Below, piece after piece: positions 17,481-27,507 of a DNA stretch of 64,000 nucleotides. The stretch lies in assembly GCF_000519325.1 (NCBI RefSeq), contig NZ_KI912613.1, positions 2,341,280 through 2,405,279 on the forward strand, read 5' to 3'. Every line of letters starts with the position of its first letter. The first letter of the stretch is position 1. Made by a program: the position numbers and the translations under genes. The notes below the pieces were generated by a model. The model was not told where the DNA came from, made no database searches, and worked only from the letters and a program-made list of their open reading frames with translations. Source of the DNA: Patulibacter minatonensis DSM 18081 (GTDB lineage: Bacteria; Actinomycetota; Thermoleophilia; Solirubrobacterales; Solirubrobacteraceae).

Positions 17481-18447
17481 CTACCGCGCGATCCGCAGCG
17501 TCGCGGTCGTCGCGGGGCCGGTCGCACCGCGGAGCGCCAGGACGACCGTGGCGTCCGGCGTCCGGCGGAGCGCGGCGCGCGCAGCACGCGGGACGGGGAC
17601 GCGGACCGTGCGCGTCCCGGAGCGCTTCGGCACGCGCACGCGGACGGCGGCGAGCTTCCGGCCGGCCTTCGTGCCGCGGGCGGGCACCCGGAACGTCGCG
17701 GTGCCGCTGCAGGCTCCGGGGCACGTCACCCGGACCGCGACGCTGCGCCCGCCGGCCTGCAGGCGCGCCCGGCCCTTCGGGACGGACGGTCGCCCCGGCG
17801 CGGTGCCGGTCCCCGCGCGCGGGGGCGTCGTCGTCCCGGGGCGGGCGGGGCCGGCGGGCTGGTTCGCCGGGGTCGGGGTCGTCCCGGTGGTCCCGCCCCC
17901 GCCGAACGGGTCGACCTTCGTGAGGGTGATCGTGCCGCGGAACGTCACGCGGCAGGCGGTGCGGTGCGGCTGCTCGTCGAGCGCGGTGGGGCAGTACGCG
18001 GGCTGCCCGGCGGCCGGACCCTCGAAGAGCTGGATCACCTTTCCGGCCGCGGTGGCCTCGGGCGGCAGCGCGAAGTCCACGCCCAGCGGCCCGAGCTTCC
18101 CCTCCACGTCGCCGTCCTCGGTCGCGGCGCTCTCGATCGCGAACGACCGCGGGCCGGCGCCGCCGTGACGGCCGGTGTCCTGCGAGGATGCGGCCGTCGG
18201 CGGCGCGCTCGATGCTCGCGAGGAACCCGGAGGTGACGTGGGTGCTCGTCGACAGGGACGCGTCGTGCTCGAGCGCCGGCGTGTGCGCCGACCCGGTGTA
18301 GGTCGTGTCGACGGTCGCGTCGACCTGGACGTCGTAGTACTCGGGCGTGGCCGCCGACGCGGGGCCGGCGAGGCCACCCGCCGCGAGTGCGGCGGTGGAG
18401 AGGGCGGCGGCGACGGTCGCGGCCGGTGAACGGACGATGTGGCTCAT
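17481..18447 (-). pseudogene. Secreted protein gene interrupted by one frameshift
   Basis: From ATG 18447 the frame encodes a good signal peptide (VAAALSTAALAAGGLAGPA, cleavage near SAA) and a mature start ATPEYYDVQVDATVDTTYTG, running to ERAADGRILA. Sense then continues in another frame as DTGRHGGAGPRSFAIESAAT through to RTATLRIAR and a TAG at 17481. The switch is at about 18178-18183, where one extra G in GCAGGACACC restores the match. The joined product would be ~321 aa with two Cys in a predicted beta domain and a Pro/Thr linker before an Ig-like C-terminus. Either a young pseudogene or a sequencing/assembly error; neighbours are intact. Confidence 0.7.
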
Positions 18448-18524
18448 GCCTCCACCGTGCCGGGGCGCCCCGTCCCGGGCGACGGGGACCACCCCAGGGG
18501 TGACCCCCATCCTTGCCCGGGGCC

Positions 18525-18549
18525 TCCGCGGCCCCGGGCCCCGCCCTAT
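18525..18549 (-). terminator. Hairpin at the end of the DsbA-like gene
   Basis: GCCCGGGGCC-TCCGC-GGCCCCGGGC, a perfect 10-bp stem overlapping the last codons of the gene that stops at 18546. Confidence 0.5.
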
Positions 18550-19433
18550 GCGGCGGTCCAGTACGCGTCGTTGCCGACGGGGTGCTCGGCGGCACCGGCG
18601 GCGACGAGCTGCTCGCGGGCCGCGGCGCGGTCGTCGAGGTCGAGGACCCCGGCGATCTCCTGCGTCGACAGCGGCTCTCCGGCGGCCCAGGCGACGACCT
18701 CGCCGGCGTCCTCGGCCCACGGGCGCTGCTCCAGGCCGGGGGCGACGTTCGAGACGAGCGTCTCGATCGTCAGCGGGGTGTGGAAGCCGGGCGCCTCGAG
18801 CGAGACCTCGCCCGCGGAGAGCCGGTAGCTCGGGCACGTGTATCGGCGGCCGGGGCCGGCGTCCTCGCCGTCGCGCGGCGTCCAGTCCTCGCCGGAGTTC
18901 GCGAGCTTCTGGTCGAGCGCCAGCGCCGCGGGCGTCGGGTGGCGGGTGTCGTGCAGGTCGGTGAGGAACGCCTGCTCGACCGCGTCCTCGGCCACCCAGC
19001 CGCGGACCTCGGCGACGTCGAACCCGGCGCGCGTGATCGCGGTGTCGATCGTGTCGTCGGCGGACAGCTCGCGGCCCTCCGACAGCGCGAGGACGTGGAG
19101 GCGGCGCAGCAGCGACACCGCCGCGTCGACGCCCCGGTGCTCGCGCACGGCGACGATCGCCCGGCATGCCGGCCACGTCGCCCCGACCGGACGCGAGGAG
19201 CCGGTGAAGAGCGGCTGGCCGTAGGTGTCGAACAGCCGCAGGACCTCCGCGGCGCGCTCCGGGGTGAAGCCCATCTTCTCGTACGACGCGCCGCTCTCGG
19301 ACAGCCCGGCCATCCGCAGCGACCAGTCGAGCTGGTCGCCGTAGCGCCACTTCAGCCGCCAGCGGATGGGCTCGGCGCTGAAGGCCCAGGGGCAGGCCGG
19401 ATCGGTGAACGTGGTGACCGCGACGGTGGACAT
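18546..19433 (-). CDS. DsbA-family (FrnE-like) thioredoxin-fold oxidoreductase
   Basis: 295 aa. Begins VAVTTFTDPACPWAFSAEP: the thioredoxin-fold strand with active-site motif CPWA, where only the first Cys of the redox pair remains. The helical insertion and the later cis-Pro region (RYTCPSYRLSAGEV) resemble 2-hydroxychromene-2-carboxylate isomerase/FrnE proteins, which often act on glutathione- or mycothiol-like adducts rather than forming disulfides. No signal peptide, so cytosolic. TAGCGT (19446-19441 on minus) is 7 nt before the start. Confidence 0.82.
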   Translation of the reverse strand: MSTVAVTTFTDPACPWAFSAEPIRWRLKWRYGDQLDWSLRMAGLSESGASYEKMGFTPERAAEVLRLFDTYGQPLFTGSSRPVGATWPACRAIVAVREHRGVDAAVSLLRRLHVLALSEGRELSADDTIDTAITRAGFDVAEVRGWVAEDAVEQAFLTDLHDTRHPTPAALALDQKLANSGEDWTPRDGEDAGPGRRYTCPSYRLSAGEVSLEAPGFHTPLTIETLVSNVAPGLEQRPWAEDAGEVVAWAAGEPLSTQEIAGVLDLDDRAAAREQLVAAGAAEHPVGNDAYWTAA

Positions 19434-19489
19434 GGGGACGACGCTAGCGGACCGGGGTCCGGGTCCCGTTGCCATTACGGTCTGCCCGG

Positions 19490-20398
19490 ATGCCCAGTCC
19501 GTCGGCCCGTCTCGTCACCGCCGTCATCCGCGCCACGGGGCGCAACCGGACGTACCTGACGGCGGAGGGCGCACGGGCCCGCGTGCTCGAGCGCGCGGTG
19601 CGACCGACGAGCTTCGCCCCGCCCTCCCGGCTGCGGCGCGACGTCGCGATCACCGCCGAGCGTCACCAGGGCCGACCGGTCTACGTCGTGACGCCGCGCG
19701 ACCGCGTGCCCGTGGGCGGCGTGGTCTACGTCCACGGTGGCGGCTGGGTCAGCGAGATCGCCGTCCAGCACTGGCGCCTCGTCGCCGCGCTCGCCGCGGA
19801 GGCCGGGGTCGCGGTGACCGTCCCGATCTACCCGCTCGTGCCGTTCGGGACGGCCGCGGAGGTCGTCCCGTGGATCGCCGACCTCGTCCTCCGCGAGCAG
19901 GCCGCCCGCGGTCGGGCGGTGGTCGGCGGCGACTCGGCCGGCGGGCAGATCGCGTTGTCGGCGGCGATGGTCCTGCGTGACCGGGGCGACGCCGCCCCGG
20001 CCCGGACGGTGCTGATCTCCCCGGCGGTCGACCTGACGTTCTCGAACCCCGAGATCGACGCCGTCCAGCCGCACGACCCCTGGCTCGCCGTCCCGGGCGG
20101 CCGCGTGCTCGCGGACCTCTGGCGGGGGGACCTGCCGCTCGAGGACCCGCGCGTCAGCCCGCTGCTGAACGACCTCTCGGGGCTCGGTCCGCTCAGCGTC
20201 TGGAGCGGGACGCACGACATCATGAACCCGGACGCGCGGCTGCTCGTCGCCGCGGCGGGGAGCGCCGGCGTCGCGGTGCGCTCGCACGAACGGCCGGGCC
20301 TGCTGCACGTCTATCCGCTGCTGCCGACCGCCGAGGGCCGGGCGGCGCGACGGGACCTGGCCGCCGAGGTGCGGGAAGCCGTGGCGCCGCACCGCTGA
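19490..20398 (+). CDS. Alpha/beta hydrolase (hormone-sensitive lipase-type esterase)
   Basis: 302 aa. Oxyanion motif VYVHGGGW, nucleophile elbow GGDSAGGQIA, acid Asp in WSGTHDIMNPDA and the C-terminal His in LLHVYPLLP give a complete Ser-Asp-His triad of HSL/GDXG-family esterases. The start is ATG 19490, with TACGGT (19476-19481) 8 nt upstream; an in-frame TTG at 19469 is less likely because it would place the -10 box inside the gene. Probably a carboxylesterase for short or medium acyl esters. Confidence 0.88.
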   Translation: MPSPSARLVTAVIRATGRNRTYLTAEGARARVLERAVRPTSFAPPSRLRRDVAITAERHQGRPVYVVTPRDRVPVGGVVYVHGGGWVSEIAVQHWRLVAALAAEAGVAVTVPIYPLVPFGTAAEVVPWIADLVLREQAARGRAVVGGDSAGGQIALSAAMVLRDRGDAAPARTVLISPAVDLTFSNPEIDAVQPHDPWLAVPGGRVLADLWRGDLPLEDPRVSPLLNDLSGLGPLSVWSGTHDIMNPDARLLVAAAGSAGVAVRSHERPGLLHVYPLLPTAEGRAARRDLAAEVREAVAPHR

Positions 20399-20474
20399 TC
20401 AGCGGCGGGGGAGCGGCCGGCGCGACCGCCGGGTGACCGACGGGCGTCCGCCCCGCCGGCCCCGTGGACGACGA

Positions 20475-20505
20475 CGGCCCGCCGTCCTCGGGGGACGACG
20501 GGCCG
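20475..20505. terminator. Hairpin between convergent genes
   Basis: CGGCCCG...CGGGCCG with an inner GTCC/GGAC stem, followed at 20543-20557 by GACCGGGACCCGGTC. The 209-bp gap between the esterase and the CsbD gene shows no open reading frame of note. Confidence 0.4.
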
Positions 20506-20607
20506 GTGCGGGTCGTCCGGCCCCGCCCGTCGGGACGGGGCGGACCGGGACCCGGTCGGATCGGCACCCGGACCCCGCGGTGCAGGGTCGAGGCGCGCGG
20601 AACGGGA

Positions 20608-20778
20608 CTACTTGCCGGTGACCTTGTCCTTCACGGCGTCGATCGCGCCCTCGACCTTGTCCTTGAGCTTGCCGGCGTTCTGGTCGGCCTTGCCCTCGGC
20701 GCGGAGCTGGTCGTCGTCGGTGGCGGCGCCAGCCGTCTCCTTGACCTTGCCCTTGAGCTTGTCGGTGTTCCCGCTCAT
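20608..20778 (-). CDS. CsbD-family stress protein
   Basis: 56 aa: starts MSGNTDKLKGKVKETAG, then DDDQLRAEGKADQNAG and KLKDKVEGAIDAV. The K-G-K and E-G-K-x-D repeats and the Lys/Asp/Ala composition are those of CsbD-like small hydrophilic proteins induced by general or cell-wall stress in many bacteria. GAGGGA lies 7 nt before the ATG at 20778. Its precise function is unknown in the family. Confidence 0.88.
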   Translation of the reverse strand: MSGNTDKLKGKVKETAGAATDDDQLRAEGKADQNAGKLKDKVEGAIDAVKDKVTGK

Positions 20779-20889
20779 GTGATCGTCCCTCGGGTCGTGT
20801 GGGTCGGGCGCCGCGCGACGGGATCGTCGCCCGATTCGCCCTCGTCAAATCTGTACCCGGTCGGCGGCGGCCTACGCCTAAGGATCGGC

Positions 20890-21924
20890 TCAGCGTCGCT
20901 TGACGGCCTTCGACGTGAGCTTCTTACTCTGGTACACGACCGCGATCCGCGTCGTCCCCCTGGCGAGGTGGAGCTTCTTCGCGCTGGCCTTCGCCCTGCC
21001 GCGCACGATCGTGCGGGTCACGGTCGTGACCTTCTTGCCGCGGGTGGCAACGATCGCGATCTGTCCGGTCACGAGGGCGTTGCAGGAGACCGTGACGCTG
21101 CCCTTCGCGCTGAGCCTCGACGGGGAGATCGTGCACTTCGGCACCGGGATCGGGCCGACGGTGAACGGTCCGGAGTCGACGACCTGCAGCGGCGTGGCGT
21201 CGTCGGTCGACCGCGCCAGGTACCCGCAGAGGTGGTACGAGCCGTTCGTCCCCGGGGTGTCGACGTTGACCGTCGTGGTCGTCGGCCCACCGAGGACGTC
21301 CTGGTTGTAGACCGGGGCCGAGTACTGCTGGTTCGCCGACTGGTTCGGTCCGCACGGGACGCCGCCGACGTTCAGCTCGACGTTCACCCGGCGGCTGACC
21401 TCGGCGAAGGTCGTGAGCGTCAGGGGGACCTTCACGTCCGCCTTCACCTGCGGCGGGAAGGACATCGCGAGGGACACCTGGGGCTCGCGGACCGTGAGCG
21501 GCCCCGAGGCCGCGGACTGGAGCGGGGTGCTCGAGCTGTAGCCGTCGGCCGCGTAGACGCACAGGGTGTACGTCCCGGCGGTGGCGATGCTGTCGCCCGT
21601 GAAGCTCGCCCCCGCCGCGAGCTCGGCGGCCGACACCGAGGTGTCCTTGGCGTACACCCCGTCGTTCGTCCCCACCGTCGGCGCGCAGGCGATGCCCGGC
21701 GCGTTGATCTCGACCCGCACGACCCCTGAGCTCGTCGACGTGATCTGCCCCGTCGCGCGGAACACCAGGGGCTTGTCGACCACGGCGTCGCCGTTGGTGA
21801 CGGCGACCGAGGACACGGTCGTCGTGGCTCCCGCGGTGGCCGGGACGACGAGGGCGGCGAGCAGCGCAGCGGCCGCGACGGCGGACCGGACGGGACGTGA
21901 TGGGCGGGTTCGGGACGGTGTCAT
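20890..21924 (-). CDS. Secreted protein with tandem Ig-like domains, unknown function
   Basis: 344 aa. Signal peptide SAVAAAALLAALVVPATAGA, then two similar domains, each with paired Cys: EINAPGIACAP...YTLCVYAADGYSSSTPLQ and ELNVGGVPCGP...YHLCGYLARSTDDATPLQ. These read as an internal duplication. A short C-terminal domain (KCTISPSRLSAKGSVTVSC...) ends in a very basic tail (KSKKLTSKAVKRR-like). TACGGT (21937-21932) lies 7 nt before the ATG. Likely exported and disulfide-bonded; role unknown. Confidence 0.72.
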   Translation of the reverse strand: MTPSRTRPSRPVRSAVAAAALLAALVVPATAGATTTVSSVAVTNGDAVVDKPLVFRATGQITSTSSGVVRVEINAPGIACAPTVGTNDGVYAKDTSVSAAELAAGASFTGDSIATAGTYTLCVYAADGYSSSTPLQSAASGPLTVREPQVSLAMSFPPQVKADVKVPLTLTTFAEVSRRVNVELNVGGVPCGPNQSANQQYSAPVYNQDVLGGPTTTTVNVDTPGTNGSYHLCGYLARSTDDATPLQVVDSGPFTVGPIPVPKCTISPSRLSAKGSVTVSCNALVTGQIAIVATRGKKVTTVTRTIVRGRAKASAKKLHLARGTTRIAVVYQSKKLTSKAVKRR

Positions 21925-22071
21925 GGGAGCAACCGTACCGGCGACGATCGGGCGTGGCGGGCACTCCAGGGGTGGACGGGACACCCCCTCCACGAACGTC
22001 GGGCGGGTCGCCGCCCGCCCCTCGACGAAAGGCCTCCGCCGGATGACGGAGACGGCCATCGGCTCGGTCGG

Positions 22072-22743
22072 CTAGGCGCCCAGCCGTCCGCGGAAGAGGT
22101 CGGCGAGGTGCTCGCGCAGGCGCTTGGCCCGGATGCGGACGTCGCCGAACCACGTGAACCCGGTGAGCTCGACGACCGGGGCGCCCGGCGGTGCGCTCTG
22201 CCCGGCCTCCTGCCGGACCTTCCCGAAGCCGGTCCGCGCACGGACGTCGACGAGGACGCCCTGGGGGACGAGCAGCGTGACGTCCCCGAAGACGCTGGAG
22301 GCCTCGAGGTGGATCCGGGAGTGGGCGACGACGGCCTCGCGCAGGTCGAGGTCGATGTCGCCGAACACCGTCGACCAGCGCCCGACGTACGGGACGCGCC
22401 ACGGGCCGGCCTGCCGCAGGTCGCCGAGGATCGCGGTGCAGCGTTCGGGCGCGCGGGCCGCCGCGCCGCGGGTGGTCGCGACGATCGGGTCCGACCAGCC
22501 GTCCGGTGGCGGGGCGGGGTCCTGCGGCGTCGGGCCGGGGAGGTCGGCGGTGAGCGCTGCGAGCTCGTCCCGCGTCCGGGCGGTGCCGGCCGCGGCGATC
22601 CGGTCGGCGAGCTCCTCGAACGTCAGGCGTCCCTCGGACGCCGCGTCGCGCAGCAGGTCCATGACGTGCTCGCGCTCGGCGTCGGAAGCCCTGATCGGGA
22701 CGGGATCGCGGGGATCGCGACCGGGGGCGGCCTCGCCGGGCAT
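22072..22743 (-). CDS. DUF1707 protein with LiaF-like C-terminal domain
   Basis: 223 aa. DUF1707 (SHOCT-like) at residues ~17-68: IRASDAEREHVMDLLRDA, GRLTFEELADRI, ARTRDELAALTADLP. The C-terminal half is the repeat-like beta domain related to cell-wall-antibiotic-response LiaF proteins (FGDIDLDLREA, FGDVTLLVPQGVLVDV, TWFGDVRI). No transmembrane helix is seen. TACGAT (22755-22750) sits 6 nt before the ATG. Such proteins are widespread in actinobacteria and may respond to envelope stress; the role is not established. Confidence 0.82.
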   Translation of the reverse strand: MPGEAAPGRDPRDPVPIRASDAEREHVMDLLRDAASEGRLTFEELADRIAAAGTARTRDELAALTADLPGPTPQDPAPPPDGWSDPIVATTRGAAARAPERCTAILGDLRQAGPWRVPYVGRWSTVFGDIDLDLREAVVAHSRIHLEASSVFGDVTLLVPQGVLVDVRARTGFGKVRQEAGQSAPPGAPVVELTGFTWFGDVRIRAKRLREHLADLFRGRLGA

Positions 22744-22872
22744 CACCCGATCGTACCCCGGCGGGCCGGGGCCCTCGCCGGGCTGTGCGCTGTCGCCCCT
22801 GCTACGGCCGTCTCGGCCGGGCCGGCGTCGGTCCACGGGCGGACCCGGCCGCCGCGGCCGCCGGGCGTGCCG

Positions 22873-22913
22873 GGTGGGTCTCGGCCGGACCGCTGGCCCG
22901 GCCGAGACCCACC
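22873..22913 (-). terminator. Strong terminator hairpin after ettA
   Basis: GGTGGGTCTCGGCCGG pairs perfectly with CCGGCCGAGACCCACC (16 bp, 9-nt loop). It begins 1 nt past the ettA stop codon. No T-run follows. Confidence 0.75.
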
Positions 22914-22914
22914 A

Positions 22915-24567
<1,653 letters not shown>

Positions 24568-24647
24568 GGGCTGAACGGTACCGGGGTGCCCACGGAATCC
24601 GTGTGCGGGACCCGGTGCGGGCAGGGGATCCGGCGTTCCCGGGCCCG

Positions 24648-25238
24648 CTACCAGCGCACGTACCGCTCGCGCAGGCGGCGGTCGACGCCCTGACGTCGCC
24701 CGATCGCCGCCGCGACCCACAACACCGGCGTCAGCAGGCGCAACCGCCCCGCGAGCCGGATGTCGCTCGAGCGCAGCAGCAGCCCGAGGTGGCGGAGGTC
24801 CTTCGGCAGGTGCCCGCGGACGGCGCCCTCGGCCGCCAGCCCGGCGCCGATCTGCTGCATCTCCTCGAACCCCCGCGAGGCGGGCTCCAGCGTCACCCGG
24901 AAGCGGACCGGCCGACCGGAGGCGTTGACGAAGCGGTGGACGACGCCGATCGGGACCTCCGCGACCGCGCCGGTCCGGAGCTCCTGCGACCGGCCGTCGA
25001 CCTCGACGGTGAGCGTTCCCTCGAGGATGTCGAAGCGCTCGAGGTAGGTCGTGTGGGTGTGCGGCGGAGTACCGGACCCGGGCGCGAGCTCGACGGCGAC
25101 CCGCGTGCGGGCGCCACCGGTCTCCTCCGCGGTCTCCAGGAACGTGAGGACCTCGCCGCCGCCGTCGACGGCGACCCGGCGGGGGTGGCCGTCGTCGGGC
25201 GGGAGGGTGGTCGCGGTCGGTGCAGCGGTCGTCGTCAT
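24648..25238 (-). CDS. Cupin-domain protein
   Basis: 196 aa. Cupin motif 1 (GSGTPPHTHTTYLERFDILEG) gives two His and a Glu-type ligand; motif 2 (GAVAEVPIGVVHRFVNAS) gives the last His. After ~120 the chain turns to a basic, hydrophobic segment (RLAGRLRLLTPVLWVAAAIG) that could lie at the membrane. A CAGATT -10-like hexamer lies 6 nt before the start. Probably a metal-binding small-molecule sensor or enzyme; not identifiable further. Confidence 0.8.
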   Translation of the reverse strand: MTTTAAPTATTLPPDDGHPRRVAVDGGGEVLTFLETAEETGGARTRVAVELAPGSGTPPHTHTTYLERFDILEGTLTVEVDGRSQELRTGAVAEVPIGVVHRFVNASGRPVRFRVTLEPASRGFEEMQQIGAGLAAEGAVRGHLPKDLRHLGLLLRSSDIRLAGRLRLLTPVLWVAAAIGRRQGVDRRLRERYVRW

Positions 25239-25363
25239 GCGGCGAATCTGGACGACGACGACCCGCCGCACATCGGGGAACCCCCCAACGTCGTCCCGGG
25301 GATCCCTGGGACGGGGGCGGCCCGGGTGCATCCGTCCGGCGTCCCCGCGGGTAGTTTGGGGAC

Positions 25364-26545
25364 ATGAGCCCCAAGCGCGCCACGCTCCGCGGTGCCGAGC
25401 GGACGTCGATCGACGGCGACCGCTGCGACGTCCTCGTCTGCGGGGCGTCGTTCGCCGGCCTGGCCGTCGCCCGCGAGCTCGCCGGGCTCGGCCACGACGT
25501 CCTCGTCCTCGATCGCTACGAGATCGGCGAGCGCCAGACCTCCGCCTGCGCGGTGCCGACGCCGTGGCTCGACGCGCTCGGCGTCCACGAGGCCCGGCGC
25601 GCGGAGCTGCCGTACATGTCGTTCACGACCCCGCACGGCAGCGCCCGGTACCGGCTCCCGTGGACGTGGACGAGCTTCGACTACCGCACGCTCTGCCACG
25701 AGCTGTGGGCGCAGGCGGGAGAGGCCCGGTTCCTCACCGCGAAGATCCAGGGCCGCACGCGCACCGCCGACGGTCACGTGGTCCACACCGACCGCGGCGA
25801 CGTCTCCGCCCCGCTCGTCGTCGACGCGCTGGGCTGGCGCCGGACGCTCGCGACCCCGCACTACCAGCCGCCGGACGCGCCCCTGTCGCGCGGGTTGGAG
25901 GTCCACCCGCACGTCGATCCGGCCACGCAGGACGACGCGCTGGACTGCTGGGTCGACCGCTCGGTCGTGCCGCGCGGCTACGCCTGGCGGGTCCCGGCCG
26001 GCGAGGAGTCGCGGGTCGGCGTCGGCTCGTACGACCCGCACCACCACGTCAAGGAGCCGACGCGGGAGGTCGCGCGTCGCCTCGACGTCGAGGCCGTCCG
26101 GTACCAGGGCAACTGGTTCCCGCACAAGCTGCGCCCGGCGGCCGAGGACGACGTCTTCTTCTGCGGCGACTCCGCCGGACACTGCATCCCGGTCTCCGGC
26201 GAGGGCATCCGCACCGCGTTCCTCTTCGGCGTCCAGGCCGCGCGCGAGATCGCGAAGGTCCTCGACGGCGCGCAGACCCGGGACGAGGCGCTCGTCGCCT
26301 ACGCCGCGTTCTCGAAGACGCGCGCGCCGTTCTTCCGCAAGCTGCTCCTGCTGCAGCGCGTGCTGCCCCGGATCCCGCCGCGCCTGTTGACGCTCGGCTT
26401 CCGGCTCGTGTCGCCGCAGTGGTTCATCGACCGCGCGTTCGGCTGGTACCTCGACGCGGCGCACCCGGAGCACGCCCTGCGCGACCGCCCGGTGCGCCGG
26501 TCGACGGACGCCGTGACGCCCGCCGCGCCGGTCGCGGCGGACTGA
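25364..26545 (+). CDS. FAD-dependent oxidoreductase of the geranylgeranyl-reductase/halogenase-like group
   Basis: 393 aa. FAD-binding GxGxxG variant VCGASFAGLAVARELAGLG near residues 24-42, ribose-binding acidic end LVLDRYE, and second flavin motif FFCGDSAGHCIPVSGEGIRTAF near 265-286, which is the GD motif of the GR2 superfamily with the P-x-x-G-x-G of GGR-type reductases. The middle (WTWTSFDYRTLCHELWAQAG) matches prenyl reductase/lycopene cyclase-like proteins. It may reduce an isoprenoid or polyunsaturated lipid. TAGTTT (25352-25357) lies 6 nt before the ATG. Confidence 0.8.
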   Translation: MSPKRATLRGAERTSIDGDRCDVLVCGASFAGLAVARELAGLGHDVLVLDRYEIGERQTSACAVPTPWLDALGVHEARRAELPYMSFTTPHGSARYRLPWTWTSFDYRTLCHELWAQAGEARFLTAKIQGRTRTADGHVVHTDRGDVSAPLVVDALGWRRTLATPHYQPPDAPLSRGLEVHPHVDPATQDDALDCWVDRSVVPRGYAWRVPAGEESRVGVGSYDPHHHVKEPTREVARRLDVEAVRYQGNWFPHKLRPAAEDDVFFCGDSAGHCIPVSGEGIRTAFLFGVQAAREIAKVLDGAQTRDEALVAYAAFSKTRAPFFRKLLLLQRVLPRIPPRLLTLGFRLVSPQWFIDRAFGWYLDAAHPEHALRDRPVRRSTDAVTPAAPVAAD

Positions 26546-26594
26546 GATGGGGTGCCGGGGCGCTCCTGGCGGGGGCGCCGGGGACGGGGACGAG

Positions 26595-26720
26595 GGTCAT
26601 CTCTGGTCGGTATCCGACCATCGGTGACCGTCGCGCGGCGCGCGGGCCGTCGCGGGTGGGGCGGAGGTCACTTCCGGTCGGTATCCGACCATCGGCGACC
26701 GTCGCGCCGCGCGCGGACCG
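26595..26720. repeat. Tandem pair of hairpin repeats, 71-bp period
   Basis: Two ~55-bp copies at 26595-26649 and 26666-26720 share GGTCGGTATCCGACCATCGG followed by GACCGTCGCGC. GGTCGG-TAT-CCGACC is a 6-bp stem. They lie in the gap (26546-26769) between the convergent FAD reductase and clpP genes, which otherwise holds nothing recognisable. Confidence 0.75.
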
Positions 26721-26769
26721 CCCCGACTCCGGCCACCCCCCCGTCCGCGTCCCGCCTCCGACATCGCCA

Positions 26770-27387
26770 TCACGCCAGCGCCGGCGTGCGCTTCCGCGAG
26801 CCCCCGCCCCGCTGCTCGATGACGTGGTCGATGAGGCCGTAGCCGCGGGCCTCGTCGGGGGTCATGAAGCGGTCGCGCTCGAGGTCGCGGTTGATCTGCT
26901 CGCGGTCCTGGCCGGTGTGGTCGACGTAGATCTGCTCGAGCCGCTCGCGGAGGAACAGGGCCTCGCGGGCGTGGATCTCGATGTCGGTGGCCTGGCCGCG
27001 GAAGCCGCCGGAGGGCTGGTGGATCATCAGCCGCGCGTTGGGCAGCGCCGCGCGCTTCCCTGCGGTCCCGCCGGCCAGGATGATCGAGCCCATCGACATC
27101 GCGATCCCGCAGCAGACGGTCGTGACGTCGCAGCGGACGTACCGCATGGCGTCGTAGATCGCGAGGCCCGCGTAGACCTCGCCGCCGGGGCAGTTGACGT
27201 AGACGTGGATGTCCTTCTCGTCGTCGACGGCCTCGAGGTGCAGCAGCTGCGCCACGACGAGGTTCGCGACCTCGCTGTTGATCTCGGTGCCGAGGAAGAT
27301 CGTCCGGTCGTTGAGGAGTCGGGAGTAGACGTCGAACGAGCGCTCTCCGCGGGCGCTCTGCTCGATGACCATGGGGACGAGGGGCAT
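26770..27387 (-). CDS. clpP: ATP-dependent Clp protease proteolytic subunit
   Basis: 205 aa. Ser-His-Asp triad: [14 protein letters not shown] (Ser), [12 protein letters not shown] (His) and [10 protein letters not shown] (Asp). [20 protein letters not shown] is the ClpP oligomer handle region. [20 protein letters not shown] has Cys where most ClpPs have Ser before PGG. It degrades proteins unfolded by ClpX/ClpC; no Clp ATPase gene is nearby, suggesting a second, orphan clpP copy. The mature start near [10 protein letters not shown] is typical. It shares its upstream region, with two palindromes, with the divergent SRPBCC gene. Confidence 0.93.
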   Translation of the reverse strand: MPLVPMVIEQSARGERSFDVYSRLLNDRTIFLGTEINSEVANLVVAQLLHLEAVDDEKDIHVYVNCPGGEVYAGLAIYDAMRYVRCDVTTVCCGIAMSMGSIILAGGTAGKRAALPNARLMIHQPSGGFRGQATDIEIHAREALFLRERLEQIYVDHTGQDREQINRDLERDRFMTPDEARGYGLIDHVIEQRGGGSRKRTPALA

Positions 27388-27415
27388 GGTGGCTCTTTCG
27401 GTCGGTGCTGGTTCA

Positions 27416-27433
27416 CGCAACTGATTGGTTGCG
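27416..27433. promoter_or_regulatory. Operator-like inverted repeat 1 (clpP/SRPBCC intergenic)
   Basis: CGCAAC-TGATTG-GTTGCG: 6-bp arms, 6-nt spacer. Its centre lies 38 bp from that of a stronger copy at 27451-27474. Confidence 0.55.
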
Positions 27434-27450
27434 CGTCGAGGGTCGACCAT

Positions 27451-27474
27451 ACACGCAACTTCAGCGTTGCGTGT
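27451..27474. promoter_or_regulatory. Operator-like inverted repeat 2 overlapping the SRPBCC promoter
   Basis: ACACGCAAC (27451-27459), 6-nt spacer, GTTGCGTGT (27466-27474): perfect 9-bp arms. It abuts TAGGCT (27474-27479), the likely -10 box of the SRPBCC-arsR operon, so a bound repressor would block it. ArsR-family autoregulation is the simplest reading. Confidence 0.6.
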
Positions 27475-27507
27475 AGGCTTCCCCCGAAGCGATCGACCGG
27501 AGGACCC

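Noticed and set aside
15445-19350. 1301-codon minus-strand frame
   Set aside because: Only the part 18447 to about 18180 carries sense (signal peptide of the frameshifted gene); the rest is antisense to the beta-propeller gene or out of frame with the DsbA-like gene.
19469-19490. Earlier TTG start for the esterase
   Set aside because: It would place the -10-like TACGGT inside the coding region; ATG 19490 fits the promoter pattern and family length.
18490-21974. Shared palindromic box CACCCCTGGnGTG about 40 bp upstream of two secreted-protein genes (18490-18502 and 21962-21974)
   Set aside because: Distances to the -10 boxes differ (about 30 and 24 bp) and only two copies were found; too weak to claim as a regulatory motif.
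26546-26769. Small coding gene between the FAD reductase and clpP
   Set aside because: Open frames cover the hairpin repeats in several frames and show only Arg/Ala-rich shadow sequence.
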